Assembly (NCBI GenBank): GCA_028817435.1
Contig: JAPPPQ010000051.1
Span: forward strand, 1-64,000
From: Deltaproteobacteria bacterium
GTDB taxonomy: Bacteria > Myxococcota_A > UBA9160 > UBA6930
Reading direction: 5' to 3'
DNA length: 64,000 bases
The position numbers and the translations under genes are program-made. This document shows, piece by piece, positions 51,962 through 60,778 of the stretch. Within the stretch, counting starts at the first letter, position 1. Every line of letters starts with the position of its first letter. The notes below the pieces were generated by a model. It did no database searches. It saw only the letters and a list, made by a program, of their open reading frames with translations, and was not told the origin of the DNA.

Positions 51962-53533
51962 CTAGGGCAGCGGGGGCGCGCCCGGCGCGTCGTTCTCCCG
52001 ATCCACGAAGCTCTCGAGTTCCGCGCAGTCCTGGCATTCGCGCAGCTTCTCCAGCGCGCGCGCCTCCAGTTGGCGGACGCGCTCCCGGGAGAGCGCGAGG
52101 CGGTTGCCGATCTCTTCCAAGGTGTGCTCGCGCTCGCCCTTCAGCCCGAAGCGCCAGCGCAGGATGTTGCGCTCCCGGTCGCAGAGCCCGCGGATTGAGG
52201 AATCGAGGGTCTTCTCCAGCCGTGCGTGGTCAATGCCGGCGGCCGGCGAGACGGGGTTCGGGTCGGCGACGATGTCCTTCACCTTCTTCGAGTCGGTGCC
52301 CGGCACCTCCTTCTCCAGGCTCACGGGATCCCGCACCATGCGCTGCAGCTGCTGCGCCCGCTCTTCCTCAATGCCCAGCGCCTCGGCGAGCTCGCGGTTC
52401 GTGGGATCGCGGCCGAGCTTCTTTTCCAGGTTGTTGAAGGCGCGGTAATACTTCAACAGCGTGTCGTGCACATGGCTCGGAATGCGGATGGTGCGCGAGT
52501 GATTCTGAATGGCGCGGATCAGCGCCTGGCGGATCCACCACACCGCGTAGGTGGAGAACTTGTGGCCGCGCTGGTATTCGAACTTCTCGACGGCGCGGAT
52601 CAGCCCAATGTTGCCCTCCTGGATCAGATCCTGGAAGGCAATGCCCATGTTGCGGAAGTCCTTGGCAATGGCCACCACCAGCTTGAGGTTGTGCTGGACG
52701 AAGACATCCTTCACATCGCTCAGCCGCTCCCACTCTGCGTCCACAATGCGCATATGCTCGAGGAACGGCCGGGCCTCCAGGCCGAGCTCCAGCGACAGCT
52801 CTTCGATGCGCTGCTGCCAGCGCACGCGCTCGGCCCGGCGGCGGCTGCGGCCGGCCTCGCTGCGGGGCGGGCGGCGCCCCGAATCGATGGCGGCGATGCG
52901 CCGCAGGCCGCGCGCCGCCTCGTTCCGCAGCTCCGCCAGTCCGGCGCGCATGCGCCCCATAATCTGCATGGAGAGTTCGGCTTCGCGCAGCAGCCGCGCC
53001 ATGTTCTTCTCATGGCGGCGCAGCTTCTGCTCGTCGCCGGAAGCCAGCGCCTGCCCGCGCCGCTCCACCTGCAGGGCGAGCTTGCCGAGCAAATCGTCCA
53101 TGTGCGCGCCCAGGTTCTGCCCCGGCGGCGAGCCGCTGCCGAAGGATTCGGACATCTTGCCCGTCGCGCGCTTTTCGGCCTTGAGCCGCCGCCAGAGCTG
53201 CACCGCCTCCTTCGACACCCAGGGCACGCGCACCATGGCCTCCCGGAAGCCCTGGGTGGCCGCCTCGATCTCCTTGCCCAGCAGCACCTCCTCCTCCTTG
53301 CCCAGGGTGGGGATGCTGCCGATGTCGCCGAAGTAGGAGACCAGCGAGCCGCGGTCGCTGGCGCGCTCTGCGCCGCGCTCGCCGCGCTGTTGCGCAAGCG
53401 GCACGCCGCCGATGCTGCGGGCCTGCCGCACCGCCTCTGCGTCGGTGTCGAGGCCCAGCTCGTGGCCGGGAGCGATGCGGCGCCAGGTGGCCCGGCGGCG
53501 CTCCTCAATTGAGATGTCCCTTTGCAATCCCAC
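51962..53533 (-). CDS. RNA polymerase sigma-70 family factor, RpoD/RpoS type
   Basis: A 523-residue sigma factor. Region 1.2 ([20 protein letters not shown]), a long non-conserved insertion as in RpoD, region 2 ([20 protein letters not shown], then [20 protein letters not shown]), region 3 and region 4 ([20 protein letters not shown]) are all present. Region 1.1 is absent or very short, so it may be a primary factor of reduced form or a group 2 factor. The insertion favours RpoD and the missing 1.1 favours group 2. The start GTG 53533 has GGAGG 7 bases upstream. The 379-base leader is structured. Confidence 0.88.
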   Translation of the reverse strand: MGLQRDISIEERRRATWRRIAPGHELGLDTDAEAVRQARSIGGVPLAQQRGERGAERASDRGSLVSYFGDIGSIPTLGKEEEVLLGKEIEAATQGFREAMVRVPWVSKEAVQLWRRLKAEKRATGKMSESFGSGSPPGQNLGAHMDDLLGKLALQVERRGQALASGDEQKLRRHEKNMARLLREAELSMQIMGRMRAGLAELRNEAARGLRRIAAIDSGRRPPRSEAGRSRRRAERVRWQQRIEELSLELGLEARPFLEHMRIVDAEWERLSDVKDVFVQHNLKLVVAIAKDFRNMGIAFQDLIQEGNIGLIRAVEKFEYQRGHKFSTYAVWWIRQALIRAIQNHSRTIRIPSHVHDTLLKYYRAFNNLEKKLGRDPTNRELAEALGIEEERAQQLQRMVRDPVSLEKEVPGTDSKKVKDIVADPNPVSPAAGIDHARLEKTLDSSIRGLCDRERNILRWRFGLKGEREHTLEEIGNRLALSRERVRQLEARALEKLRECQDCAELESFVDRENDAPGAPPLP

Positions 53534-53912
53534 CTCGCTGCCTCCTCGTGGGGGGAGAATGTCTGTTTGCGCCGCGCAGGGTGGATGCGCCGCGCCCTGC
53601 GCCTGTGGCGGGCACTCGCCCATCCAAGCGGCTTCGGCCCGTTTGGGCCGAGCCGCCCTCTCGGGCTTTTTTGGGGCTGCGTTCCCTCCCCCAGCAACTC
53701 CGCGACGCACCGCAGCAGTCCGGTATTTCCGTTCCACTTTTGGGGGGATTTGCGGGGAATTTTCTCCCCGGCTCGCCAAGCATATGCCGGTTGCGCCGTG
53801 GCTGCAACCCCCCGGAATGCCTTTTTTTCACTGCCAGGCGGGCGGGTTGGCCGGTATTTGCCTCCCACTGACGCGCTGCGGCATGGGCCGCGGCGGGCGG
53901 GGCGCGCATCCG
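53534..53912 (-). other. 379-base gap between folE and the sigma factor gene; structured leader
   Basis: No gene can be supported here. An upstream in-frame extension of the sigma gene exists but would need a TTG start without a ribosome site. The stretch holds a 12-bp hairpin with one bulge (GCGGC-T-TCGGCCC/GGGCCGAGCCGC, 53628-53656), several C/G runs and a T7 at 53823-53829. On the minus strand most of it would be the sigma-factor leader. Confidence 0.5.
53655..53672 (+). terminator. plus-strand terminator-like hairpin with no annotated plus-strand gene
   Basis: GCCC-TCTC-GGGC followed by six T reads as a small intrinsic terminator on the plus strand, overlapping the larger hairpin at 53628-53656 by two bases. 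Both flanking genes are on the minus strand, so its purpose is unclear. Confidence 0.35.
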
Positions 53913-54494
53913 CTATGCGAAAGAGGTCCGGCGGTGGCGGATCAGTTCCATAAATTCGCTGCGCGTCTTCGGGTCGCTCTGGAAGACGCCCTTGAGCGAG
54001 CTGGTAATGGCGAAGGCGCTCTGCTGCTGCACCCCGCGCATCATCATGCACAGGTGGATAGCCTCGGCCACCACGGCCACGCCGCGCGGCTGCAGCTTTT
54101 CGCAGATGGCCTCTGCCACCTGCATGGTGAGGCGCTCTTGCACCTGCAGCCTGCGGGAGAACATCTCCACCAGCCGGGGGAGCTTCGAGAGGCCCACCAC
54201 CTTGCCGTCGGGAATGTAGGCCACATGCATGCGCCCGAAGAAGGGCAGAATGTGGTGCTCGCAGAGGCTGTAGAACTCAATGTCCCGGACGAGCACCATC
54301 TCGTCGTAGGTCACATCGAAGAGCGCGTTGTTGAGGATGTCGACGGGATCCTCGCCGTAGCCCTTGGTGAGAAAGCGCAGCGAGCGCGCCACCCGCGACG
54401 GCGTGCGCGCGAGTCCGTCGCGGTTCGGGTCCTCGCCGATCTCTTCCAGAATGCCGGCGATGTGGCTCTCGAGCGGATCCCGCGCGCCGTCCAT
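53913..54494 (-). CDS. folE: GTP cyclohydrolase I
   Basis: FolE converts GTP to dihydroneopterin triphosphate for folate and related pterins. The 193-residue protein has the zinc site [20 protein letters not shown] (Cys and His) and the second Cys in [10 protein letters not shown], plus [20 protein letters not shown]. The type IA form is complete. The ATG at 54494 shares a base with the stop of the secreted HNH protein (TGATG), an unexpected pairing. The PTPS-like gene at 29.3 kb could use the product. Confidence 0.94.
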   Translation of the reverse strand: MDGARDPLESHIAGILEEIGEDPNRDGLARTPSRVARSLRFLTKGYGEDPVDILNNALFDVTYDEMVLVRDIEFYSLCEHHILPFFGRMHVAYIPDGKVVGLSKLPRLVEMFSRRLQVQERLTMQVAEAICEKLQPRGVAVVAEAIHLCMMMRGVQQQSAFAITSSLKGVFQSDPKTRSEFMELIRHRRTSFA

Positions 54495-55183
54495 CAGCGG
54501 TCCTGGCAGCCCCGCTCCACCGAGCGGATGGTCGCCGCTTCCCGCGCGTCCATGCGGAGGCCGTGGCGCTGCTTGACGAGCTGCCAGTCCCGGACATATT
54601 GGCAGCGGTAGCTCGGGTCCGGGGGCAGCCAGTTGGCGGGATCGCGGTCGCGCTTGCTGCGGTTGGCGCTGGCGCTGACGGCGATCAGTGCCTGCGGCAG
54701 GTTGAGATCGTTGGCGTAGCGCTGCTTCGCGCCCGCCGTCCACGCCGCGCCGCCCGAGCGGTGCGCCTCTGCCAGGGGCACCAGGTGGTCAATGTCGAGC
54801 TCTGCGGGGTTGGTGAAAATGCGCCCCGTGTAGGGATCGCGCCAGCGGCCCTCGACCACCTTGCAGTCGGCAATGCGGACGGGGGCCTGGCTCTGCCGCA
54901 ACAGCACCTCGTGCCGGGTGTTCAGGCAGTCCCGGTCGGCGTCCAGCCAGCGGCGGTGCCAGTCTTCGCGCCGGTAGCCGCCAGCGGCGGCGCGGCCGTC
55001 CGCCTCCCGCCCCGGCCCGTGGCAGTGGCGCTCGCCGGTCCCGCTGTCCCGGTGGCAGCCGTCCGCGGCCAGCGCCCCCCCGTGTCCGCTGGCCGGGGCT
55101 GCGAGCAACCCGGCGGCCAGCAGGCCGAAAAGGCTGGACAGGCCGGACAGGCCGGGCCGCCACGGACGGCAATTTCCCCGCAT
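54494..55183 (-). CDS. exported HNH-type endonuclease
   Basis: A 229-residue protein with an N-terminal hydrophobic signal ([19 protein letters not shown]). A short metal-binding-like motif [15 protein letters not shown] follows at about 42-56. The C-terminal half has the DUF1524/HNH pattern: [52 protein letters not shown] and RCQYVRDW. It should cut nucleic acid outside the cytoplasm, for nutrition or DNA processing. I use ATG 55183 because GGAGG lies 6 bases upstream, rather than the GTG at 55201. It overlaps folE downstream. Confidence 0.82.
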   Translation of the reverse strand: MRGNCRPWRPGLSGLSSLFGLLAAGLLAAPASGHGGALAADGCHRDSGTGERHCHGPGREADGRAAAGGYRREDWHRRWLDADRDCLNTRHEVLLRQSQAPVRIADCKVVEGRWRDPYTGRIFTNPAELDIDHLVPLAEAHRSGGAAWTAGAKQRYANDLNLPQALIAVSASANRSKRDRDPANWLPPDPSYRCQYVRDWQLVKQRHGLRMDAREAATIRSVERGCQDR

Positions 55184-55317
55184 ATGTGTCCTCCGGTTCA
55201 CACCCCCGGTGTGCCCGCCGGTTCACAAACAGCATAGAGGGAGAGCGCCCGGCGTCAATTCGCCCTGGGCTGTCCCCTGGGGGAATCAAAAAAAGAGCGG
55301 AAAATTGCCCTGGGCCC

Positions 55318-55345
55318 TTGACGCCGCCCGGAGCCGGGATACATT
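55318..55345 (+). promoter_or_regulatory. promoter of groESL
   Basis: TTGACG (55318-55323) and TACATT (55340-55345) are 16 bases apart and lie just upstream of the CIRCE-like operator, which would cover the transcription start. Confidence 0.55.
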
Positions 55346-55355
55346 GCCGCCGCTT

Positions 55356-55382
55356 TTGGCAGTCGCGAGTGCCGAGTGCCAA
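55356..55382. promoter_or_regulatory. CIRCE-like HrcA operator upstream of groES
   Basis: TTGGCAGTC and GAGTGCCAA are inverted arms of 9 bases (8 of 9 complementary) with a 9-base spacer. This matches the TTAGCACTC-N9-GAGTGCTAA CIRCE consensus bound by the heat-shock repressor HrcA. hrcA itself is not in the window. Confidence 0.78.
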
Positions 55383-55462
55383 GTTGCGGTTTCGGGAGTT
55401 CGTCGCCGGGCGTTTCCGGCGGCGGGTGTTTTTCCGGCGCGTTCAGCGGGAGGGCAGAAGGG

Positions 55463-55750
55463 ATGGCGATACGGCCTCTTCACGACCGGATTTTGGTGAA
55501 GCGGGTGGAAGAGGAGGAGCGGACGGCCGGGGGGATCATCATTCCCGACACGGCCAAGGAGAAGCCGCAAGAGGGCCGCGTGATTGCGGTGGGCTCGGGG
55601 AAGTTCGATGAGCAGGGCAATCAGCGGCCTTTGGATGTGAAGGCCGGAGATCGCGTGCTGATCGGCAAGTATTCGGGCACCGAGGTGGAGCTTTCGGGCG
55701 AGGAGCATTTGATCATCCGCGAGGACGATGTTCTCGCAATCATCGAGTAA
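55463..55750 (+). CDS. groES: co-chaperonin GroES
   Basis: GroES caps GroEL and closes the folding chamber. The 95-residue protein is standard: [33 protein letters not shown] with the mobile loop, [13 protein letters not shown] and the closing [11 protein letters not shown]. The ATG at 55463 is preceded by GAAGGG. It is followed 24 bases later by groEL and is controlled by the CIRCE-like site upstream. Confidence 0.97.
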   Translation: MAIRPLHDRILVKRVEEEERTAGGIIIPDTAKEKPQEGRVIAVGSGKFDEQGNQRPLDVKAGDRVLIGKYSGTEVELSGEEHLIIREDDVLAIIE

Positions 55751-57421
<1,671 letters not shown>

Positions 57422-57444
57422 TCGCCCCGTAAATTCAGATGGAG

Positions 57445-57477
57445 AGCGCCCCGGAGCCCTGGCCCCGGGGCGCTTTC
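57445..57477 (+). terminator. intrinsic terminator after groEL
   Basis: A 10-bp stem AGCGCCCCGG/CCGGGGCGCT with loop AGCCCTGGCC is followed by TTC, 24 bases after the groEL stop. It also lies 7 bases from the stop of the convergent histone-fold gene and may act in both directions. Confidence 0.7.
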
Positions 57478-57483
57478 AATTGT

Positions 57484-57699
57484 TCAGACGCCGAGCTTGG
57501 TGCGGGCCCGTTCGATGTCGTTTTCCATAATCGTCTTGCGCTTTTCGGCGGCGGCGATGGCGTGGGCTTCCCGGGCCAGCCGCTCCAGATATGCCTCCGC
57601 CGCTGCTGCGGCCATGCCCACAGCGCCGCCCGCCACGCGCATTCCCTCGCCGTGCCGGGTGATGAGCCGCTTGATCACTGCGTTCGGCAAATCCGCCAT
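57484..57699 (-). CDS. histone-fold (archaeal/bacterial histone-like) protein
   Basis: A 71-residue protein that reads as a single histone fold. LPNAVIKRLI (helix 1) follows the archaeal-histone LP-x3-I pattern, a long Ala-rich helix 2 runs from about 23 to 50, then loop 2 with R54-K55-T56 and the D61-I62 that starts helix 3 (ENDIERARTK). These RKT and DI positions are hallmarks of HMf-type histones. Bacterial homologues such as Bdellovibrio Bd0055 bind and bend DNA. Binding here is inference. The ATG at 57699 has GGAGGGG upstream. It is a monocistronic-looking gene 57 bases after larC and converges with groEL. Confidence 0.78.
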   Translation of the reverse strand: MADLPNAVIKRLITRHGEGMRVAGGAVGMAAAAAEAYLERLAREAHAIAAAEKRKTIMENDIERARTKLGV

Positions 57700-57756
57700 G
57701 GTTCCCCTCCTCGCCGACGCGCTGGCTCAGCGAGCCTAGACGGCGCAGTTGCGCTG

Positions 57757-58977
57757 TCAACGCCGCTCAATCTCCGCCCGCCCCGCGCTTTCGGCGGCGC
57801 GCACCACATCGCGCAGCGGGACTCCGGCGCGCCGGGCGGCGCGGCGGCAATCCTCGTATTCGGCGGATACATCGAAGCCGCCGGCGCTGCGCGGCGTCAC
57901 CTTGACGGCGATGCGGCCAAAGCGCGTGTGGACCCGGCGCAGTTTGCGCGGCAGAGTCAACCGGTCGAGTTCCGCGATGCGCACGCCCAGGGTGGTGGTT
58001 TCTTCGAGCACCTGGGCGGCCAGCGCCGCGCGGCGGTCGGGCGTGGCCAGCACCCGCAGCAAAAATCCTGGGCGGCTCTTCTTCATCTGCATATGCTGCA
58101 GCGTCACATCCAGCGCGCCGCACTCGAAGAGCCGCTCCATCACATGCTCGAAGTGCTCGGGCGCGAAATCGTCGAGGTTCGCCTCAATGGATACCACGCG
58201 TTCATGGCGGAGCCATTCCGCGCGCCCCAGCACCGCGCGCAGGACATTCGGCAGCGGGCCGGGCCGGTCGTCGCCCGCGCCGTGGCCGATGGCCTCAATG
58301 GTCATGGCGGGCAGCGGGCGGAATTCGTCCACCAGCGTGCGCAAAATCGCCGCGCCGGTGGGAGTCACCGTCTCCCAGGCGACGGGGGCCGGCGTGCAGG
58401 GCAGGCCGCGCAGCAATTCCAGCGTGGCGGGACTCGGCAGCGGCAGCGTTCCGTGCGCGGTCTGCACCTCGCCGTGGCCCAGCGCGGGCGGCGCAGCCGT
58501 TACCCGCGCCACCTGCAGCAACTCAATGGCCAGCGCCGCCCCCGTCACATCCACGATGGCGTCCACCGCCCCCACCTCGTGAAAGTGCACCGCTTCGAGG
58601 GCCGTGCCGTGGACGCGGGCCTCGGCCCTGGCCAGCGCCTCGAAAATAGCCGCGGCGCGTTCCCGGGCGGCGGGGCGGATGCGGGCGCGCCCGATTTGCC
58701 GGGCGATTTCGGTGTAGCCGAGCCGCCGCTTCCGCGCCGGTGCCAGCACTTCCAGATAGCGGGCCGAGAGCGCGCCGCGCTGCACCCGGCGCAGCCGCAG
58801 CCGGTGCGCCACGCCGAGTCCCTCTAGCTCGGCGGCGAGTTCCCGGCGCGGCAGCCCCGCATCGAGCAGCGCGGCCAGAAACATATTGCCGGCGATGCCC
58901 GAAAAAGTGTCGAGGTGCAACAGCCGCGCGCCCGGCGCGGACCCCGGCCCGCCGCGGCTGCTGCGCCGCGCCGCCAT
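57757..58977 (-). CDS. larC: nickel-insertion protein LarC (nickel-pincer cofactor)
   Basis: LarC inserts nickel into the pyridinium bis-thiocarboxylate mononucleotide to make the nickel-pincer nucleotide. The 406-residue protein has LHLDTFSGIAGNMFLAALLD, EAVHFHEVGAVDAIVDVTGA, HGTLPLPSPATLELLRG, TPTGAAILRTLV and EANLDDFAPEHFEHVMERLF, all typical of the family. It is a single frame here; some relatives make it by programmed frameshift. ATG 58977 lies 1 base after the larB stop. LarA and LarE are not in the window. Confidence 0.88.
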   Translation of the reverse strand: MAARRSSRGGPGSAPGARLLHLDTFSGIAGNMFLAALLDAGLPRRELAAELEGLGVAHRLRLRRVQRGALSARYLEVLAPARKRRLGYTEIARQIGRARIRPAARERAAAIFEALARAEARVHGTALEAVHFHEVGAVDAIVDVTGAALAIELLQVARVTAAPPALGHGEVQTAHGTLPLPSPATLELLRGLPCTPAPVAWETVTPTGAAILRTLVDEFRPLPAMTIEAIGHGAGDDRPGPLPNVLRAVLGRAEWLRHERVVSIEANLDDFAPEHFEHVMERLFECGALDVTLQHMQMKKSRPGFLLRVLATPDRRAALAAQVLEETTTLGVRIAELDRLTLPRKLRRVHTRFGRIAVKVTPRSAGGFDVSAEYEDCRRAARRAGVPLRDVVRAAESAGRAEIERR

Positions 58978-58978
58978 T

Positions 58979-59728
58979 TCAGAGCCGGTTGATGAGCGAC
59001 GCCAGCGCCGCAGCGCCGAAGCCGTTGTCAATGTTCACCACCGCCACATTGGGCGCGCAACTCGTGAGCATGCACAGCAGCGCCGCGCCGCCGCCCAGCG
59101 CCGCGCCGTAGCCCGTGCTGCAGGGGACGGCAATTACGGGCTTGTCCACCAGCCCCGCCACCACCGAGGGCAGCGCGCCCTCCATGCCCGCCACGGCAAT
59201 CAGCACCCGCGCCTCGCGCAGCAGCGGCACTGCGGCCAGCAGGCGGTGCAGCCCCGCCACGCCCACATCGCAGAGCAGCTCCACCTTGTTGCCCAGGCGC
59301 TGCGCCACCTCGGCGGCCTCGCGCGCCACCGGCAAATCCGCCATGCCCGCGCAGACCACGGCGATGCTTCCCTTGCCGCGCAAATTCACTTCGGCGGGGC
59401 CGAACCACAGCAGCCGCGCGTCCGCCACATAGTCGCCGCCGGGCAGCAGCGCCTGCACCTCCCGCGCCACTTCCGGCGCCACGCGGGTGGCCAGCGCCGG
59501 CTGATCCTCGGCGCGCAGCGCGCGCACCACCTCTGCAATCTGCGCCGGAGTCTTGCCCGGCGCAAAGATCGCCTCGGGAATCCCCTGCCGCAGCGCGCGC
59601 TGCACATCCACGCGGCCGTGTGCGGTATCCACAAAGGGCGGGCGCGCGAAGGATTCGAGGGCCTCCGCCGGGGCCAGCTCTCCGCGCTGCACCGCCTGCA
59701 GCAATTCCAGCGCGCGTTCCCGCTCCAT
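58979..59728 (-). CDS. larB: pyridinium-3,5-biscarboxylate mononucleotide synthase LarB
   Basis: LarB carboxylates and hydrolyses nicotinate adenine dinucleotide, the first step of nickel-pincer cofactor synthesis. The 249-residue protein has the AIR-carboxylase-like C-terminal domain (VVCAGMADLPVAREAAEVAQ, CDVGVAGLHRLL, VAGMEGALPSVVAGLV, VPCSTGYGAALGGGAALLCM) and an N-terminal helical part. ATG 59728 lies 18 bases after the thiL stop. It pairs with larC downstream. The cofactor user (a LarA-type racemase or epimerase) must be encoded elsewhere. Confidence 0.9.
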   Translation of the reverse strand: MERERALELLQAVQRGELAPAEALESFARPPFVDTAHGRVDVQRALRQGIPEAIFAPGKTPAQIAEVVRALRAEDQPALATRVAPEVAREVQALLPGGDYVADARLLWFGPAEVNLRGKGSIAVVCAGMADLPVAREAAEVAQRLGNKVELLCDVGVAGLHRLLAAVPLLREARVLIAVAGMEGALPSVVAGLVDKPVIAVPCSTGYGAALGGGAALLCMLTSCAPNVAVVNIDNGFGAAALASLINRL

Positions 59729-59746
59729 TTCGCCGAGCCTATCAGC

Positions 59747-60778
59747 TCAGGCGGCTTCCGGCTGAAAGTGCCGCCAGCCGGGGTGCAATGCCGCGCCGCG
59801 CCCGCCCGCGCGCCCGTGCCCGTTGCATTCGCTGCGCCCATTGCGCCAGCCGGCGGGCGCGTTCTGCAGGCGAATGCCCGGTGCTTTTCGCAGCGTGCCA
59901 ATTTGCGCCACGGGCGCGCCGAGGCGCCGGGAAAGTGCGGCGGGTTTCGCCGCCGCGCCGGGGCGCAGGGTGAAGAGCAGCTCGTAATCTTCGCCGCCGC
60001 AGAGCGCGAGGTGCAGCGCATCGCATCCGGCGCGGCGCGCGGCGGCGGCGAAGCGGGGCGGCAGCGGCAGCGCCGCGCAATCCAGCGCCGCGCCCACGCC
60101 GCTGCTGCGGCACAAGTGGCCCAAATCGGCCAGCAGCCCGTCGGAGAGATCCACGCACGCCCCCGCCCCGGCGAGCCGCGCCAGCGCCTGCCCCGCAGCC
60201 AGCCGCAGCGGCGGCACATACCGCACCCGCTCCCGCGCGCGCTCCAGCGCGGCCCGGCCCAGCGCGCCGGTTACGAACACGCCGTCGCCCGGACGCCCCG
60301 CATCCCGGCGCAACGCGCGCCCGCGCCGCTGCGCGCCCAGGCAGCCCAGCGTCAGCGAAATTTCAGCGGCGCGCGAGAGATTGCCGCCCACCAGCGGACA
60401 GCGCGCCGCCTGCGCCACATCGAGCAGCCCGCGCAGCAGGCCCATGAGCTGCGGCAGCGGCGCAGCGGACGGCGCGGCCAGCGCCAGGGTGAAGCCCAGG
60501 GGCCGCGCGCCCATGGCCGCCAGATCCGAGAGTCCGGCGACCAGCGCGCGCCGCCCCGCGCCGCGCGGCGATTCCCAGTCGAAGCGGAAGTGCACGCCCT
60601 GCACCCGGGCGTCGCAGCTCGTGGCAATGTCCTCGCCCGGCCGCGCGCGCAGCAGCGCCGCATCATCGCCAATGCCAAGCGCCACCCCGTGCCCGCCGCC
60701 CGCGCGCCGCGCCATCCGCGCAATGCGCCGGATCCATTCCAATTCGCCGATGTCGCCGGCGGTGCGCGGCGCGGTCAC
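59747..60778 (-). CDS. thiL: thiamine-monophosphate kinase
   Basis: ThiL phosphorylates thiamine phosphate to the active diphosphate. The 343-residue PurM-like protein shows GIGDDAALLRARPGE, SCDARVQGVHFRFDWESP, LSDLAAMGARPLGFTLALA, LVGGNLSRAAEISLT and CVDLSDGLLADLGHLC. The last ~40 residues after the fold are a Gly/His/Arg-rich extension without known role. GTG 60778 overlaps the stop of the LpoA-like gene (GTGA). It is the final step of a pathway whose thiD and thiE are elsewhere in the window. Confidence 0.9.
   Translation of the reverse strand: MTAPRTAGDIGELEWIRRIARMARRAGGGHGVALGIGDDAALLRARPGEDIATSCDARVQGVHFRFDWESPRGAGRRALVAGLSDLAAMGARPLGFTLALAAPSAAPLPQLMGLLRGLLDVAQAARCPLVGGNLSRAAEISLTLGCLGAQRRGRALRRDAGRPGDGVFVTGALGRAALERARERVRYVPPLRLAAGQALARLAGAGACVDLSDGLLADLGHLCRSSGVGAALDCAALPLPPRFAAAARRAGCDALHLALCGGEDYELLFTLRPGAAAKPAALSRRLGAPVAQIGTLRKAPGIRLQNAPAGWRNGRSECNGHGRAGGRGAALHPGWRHFQPEAA

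Noticed and set aside
53534..53779. Upstream extension of the sigma factor by 82 codons
   Set aside because: It would need a TTG without a ribosome site. GTG 53533 has GGAGG at the right distance and the extension matches no sigma region.
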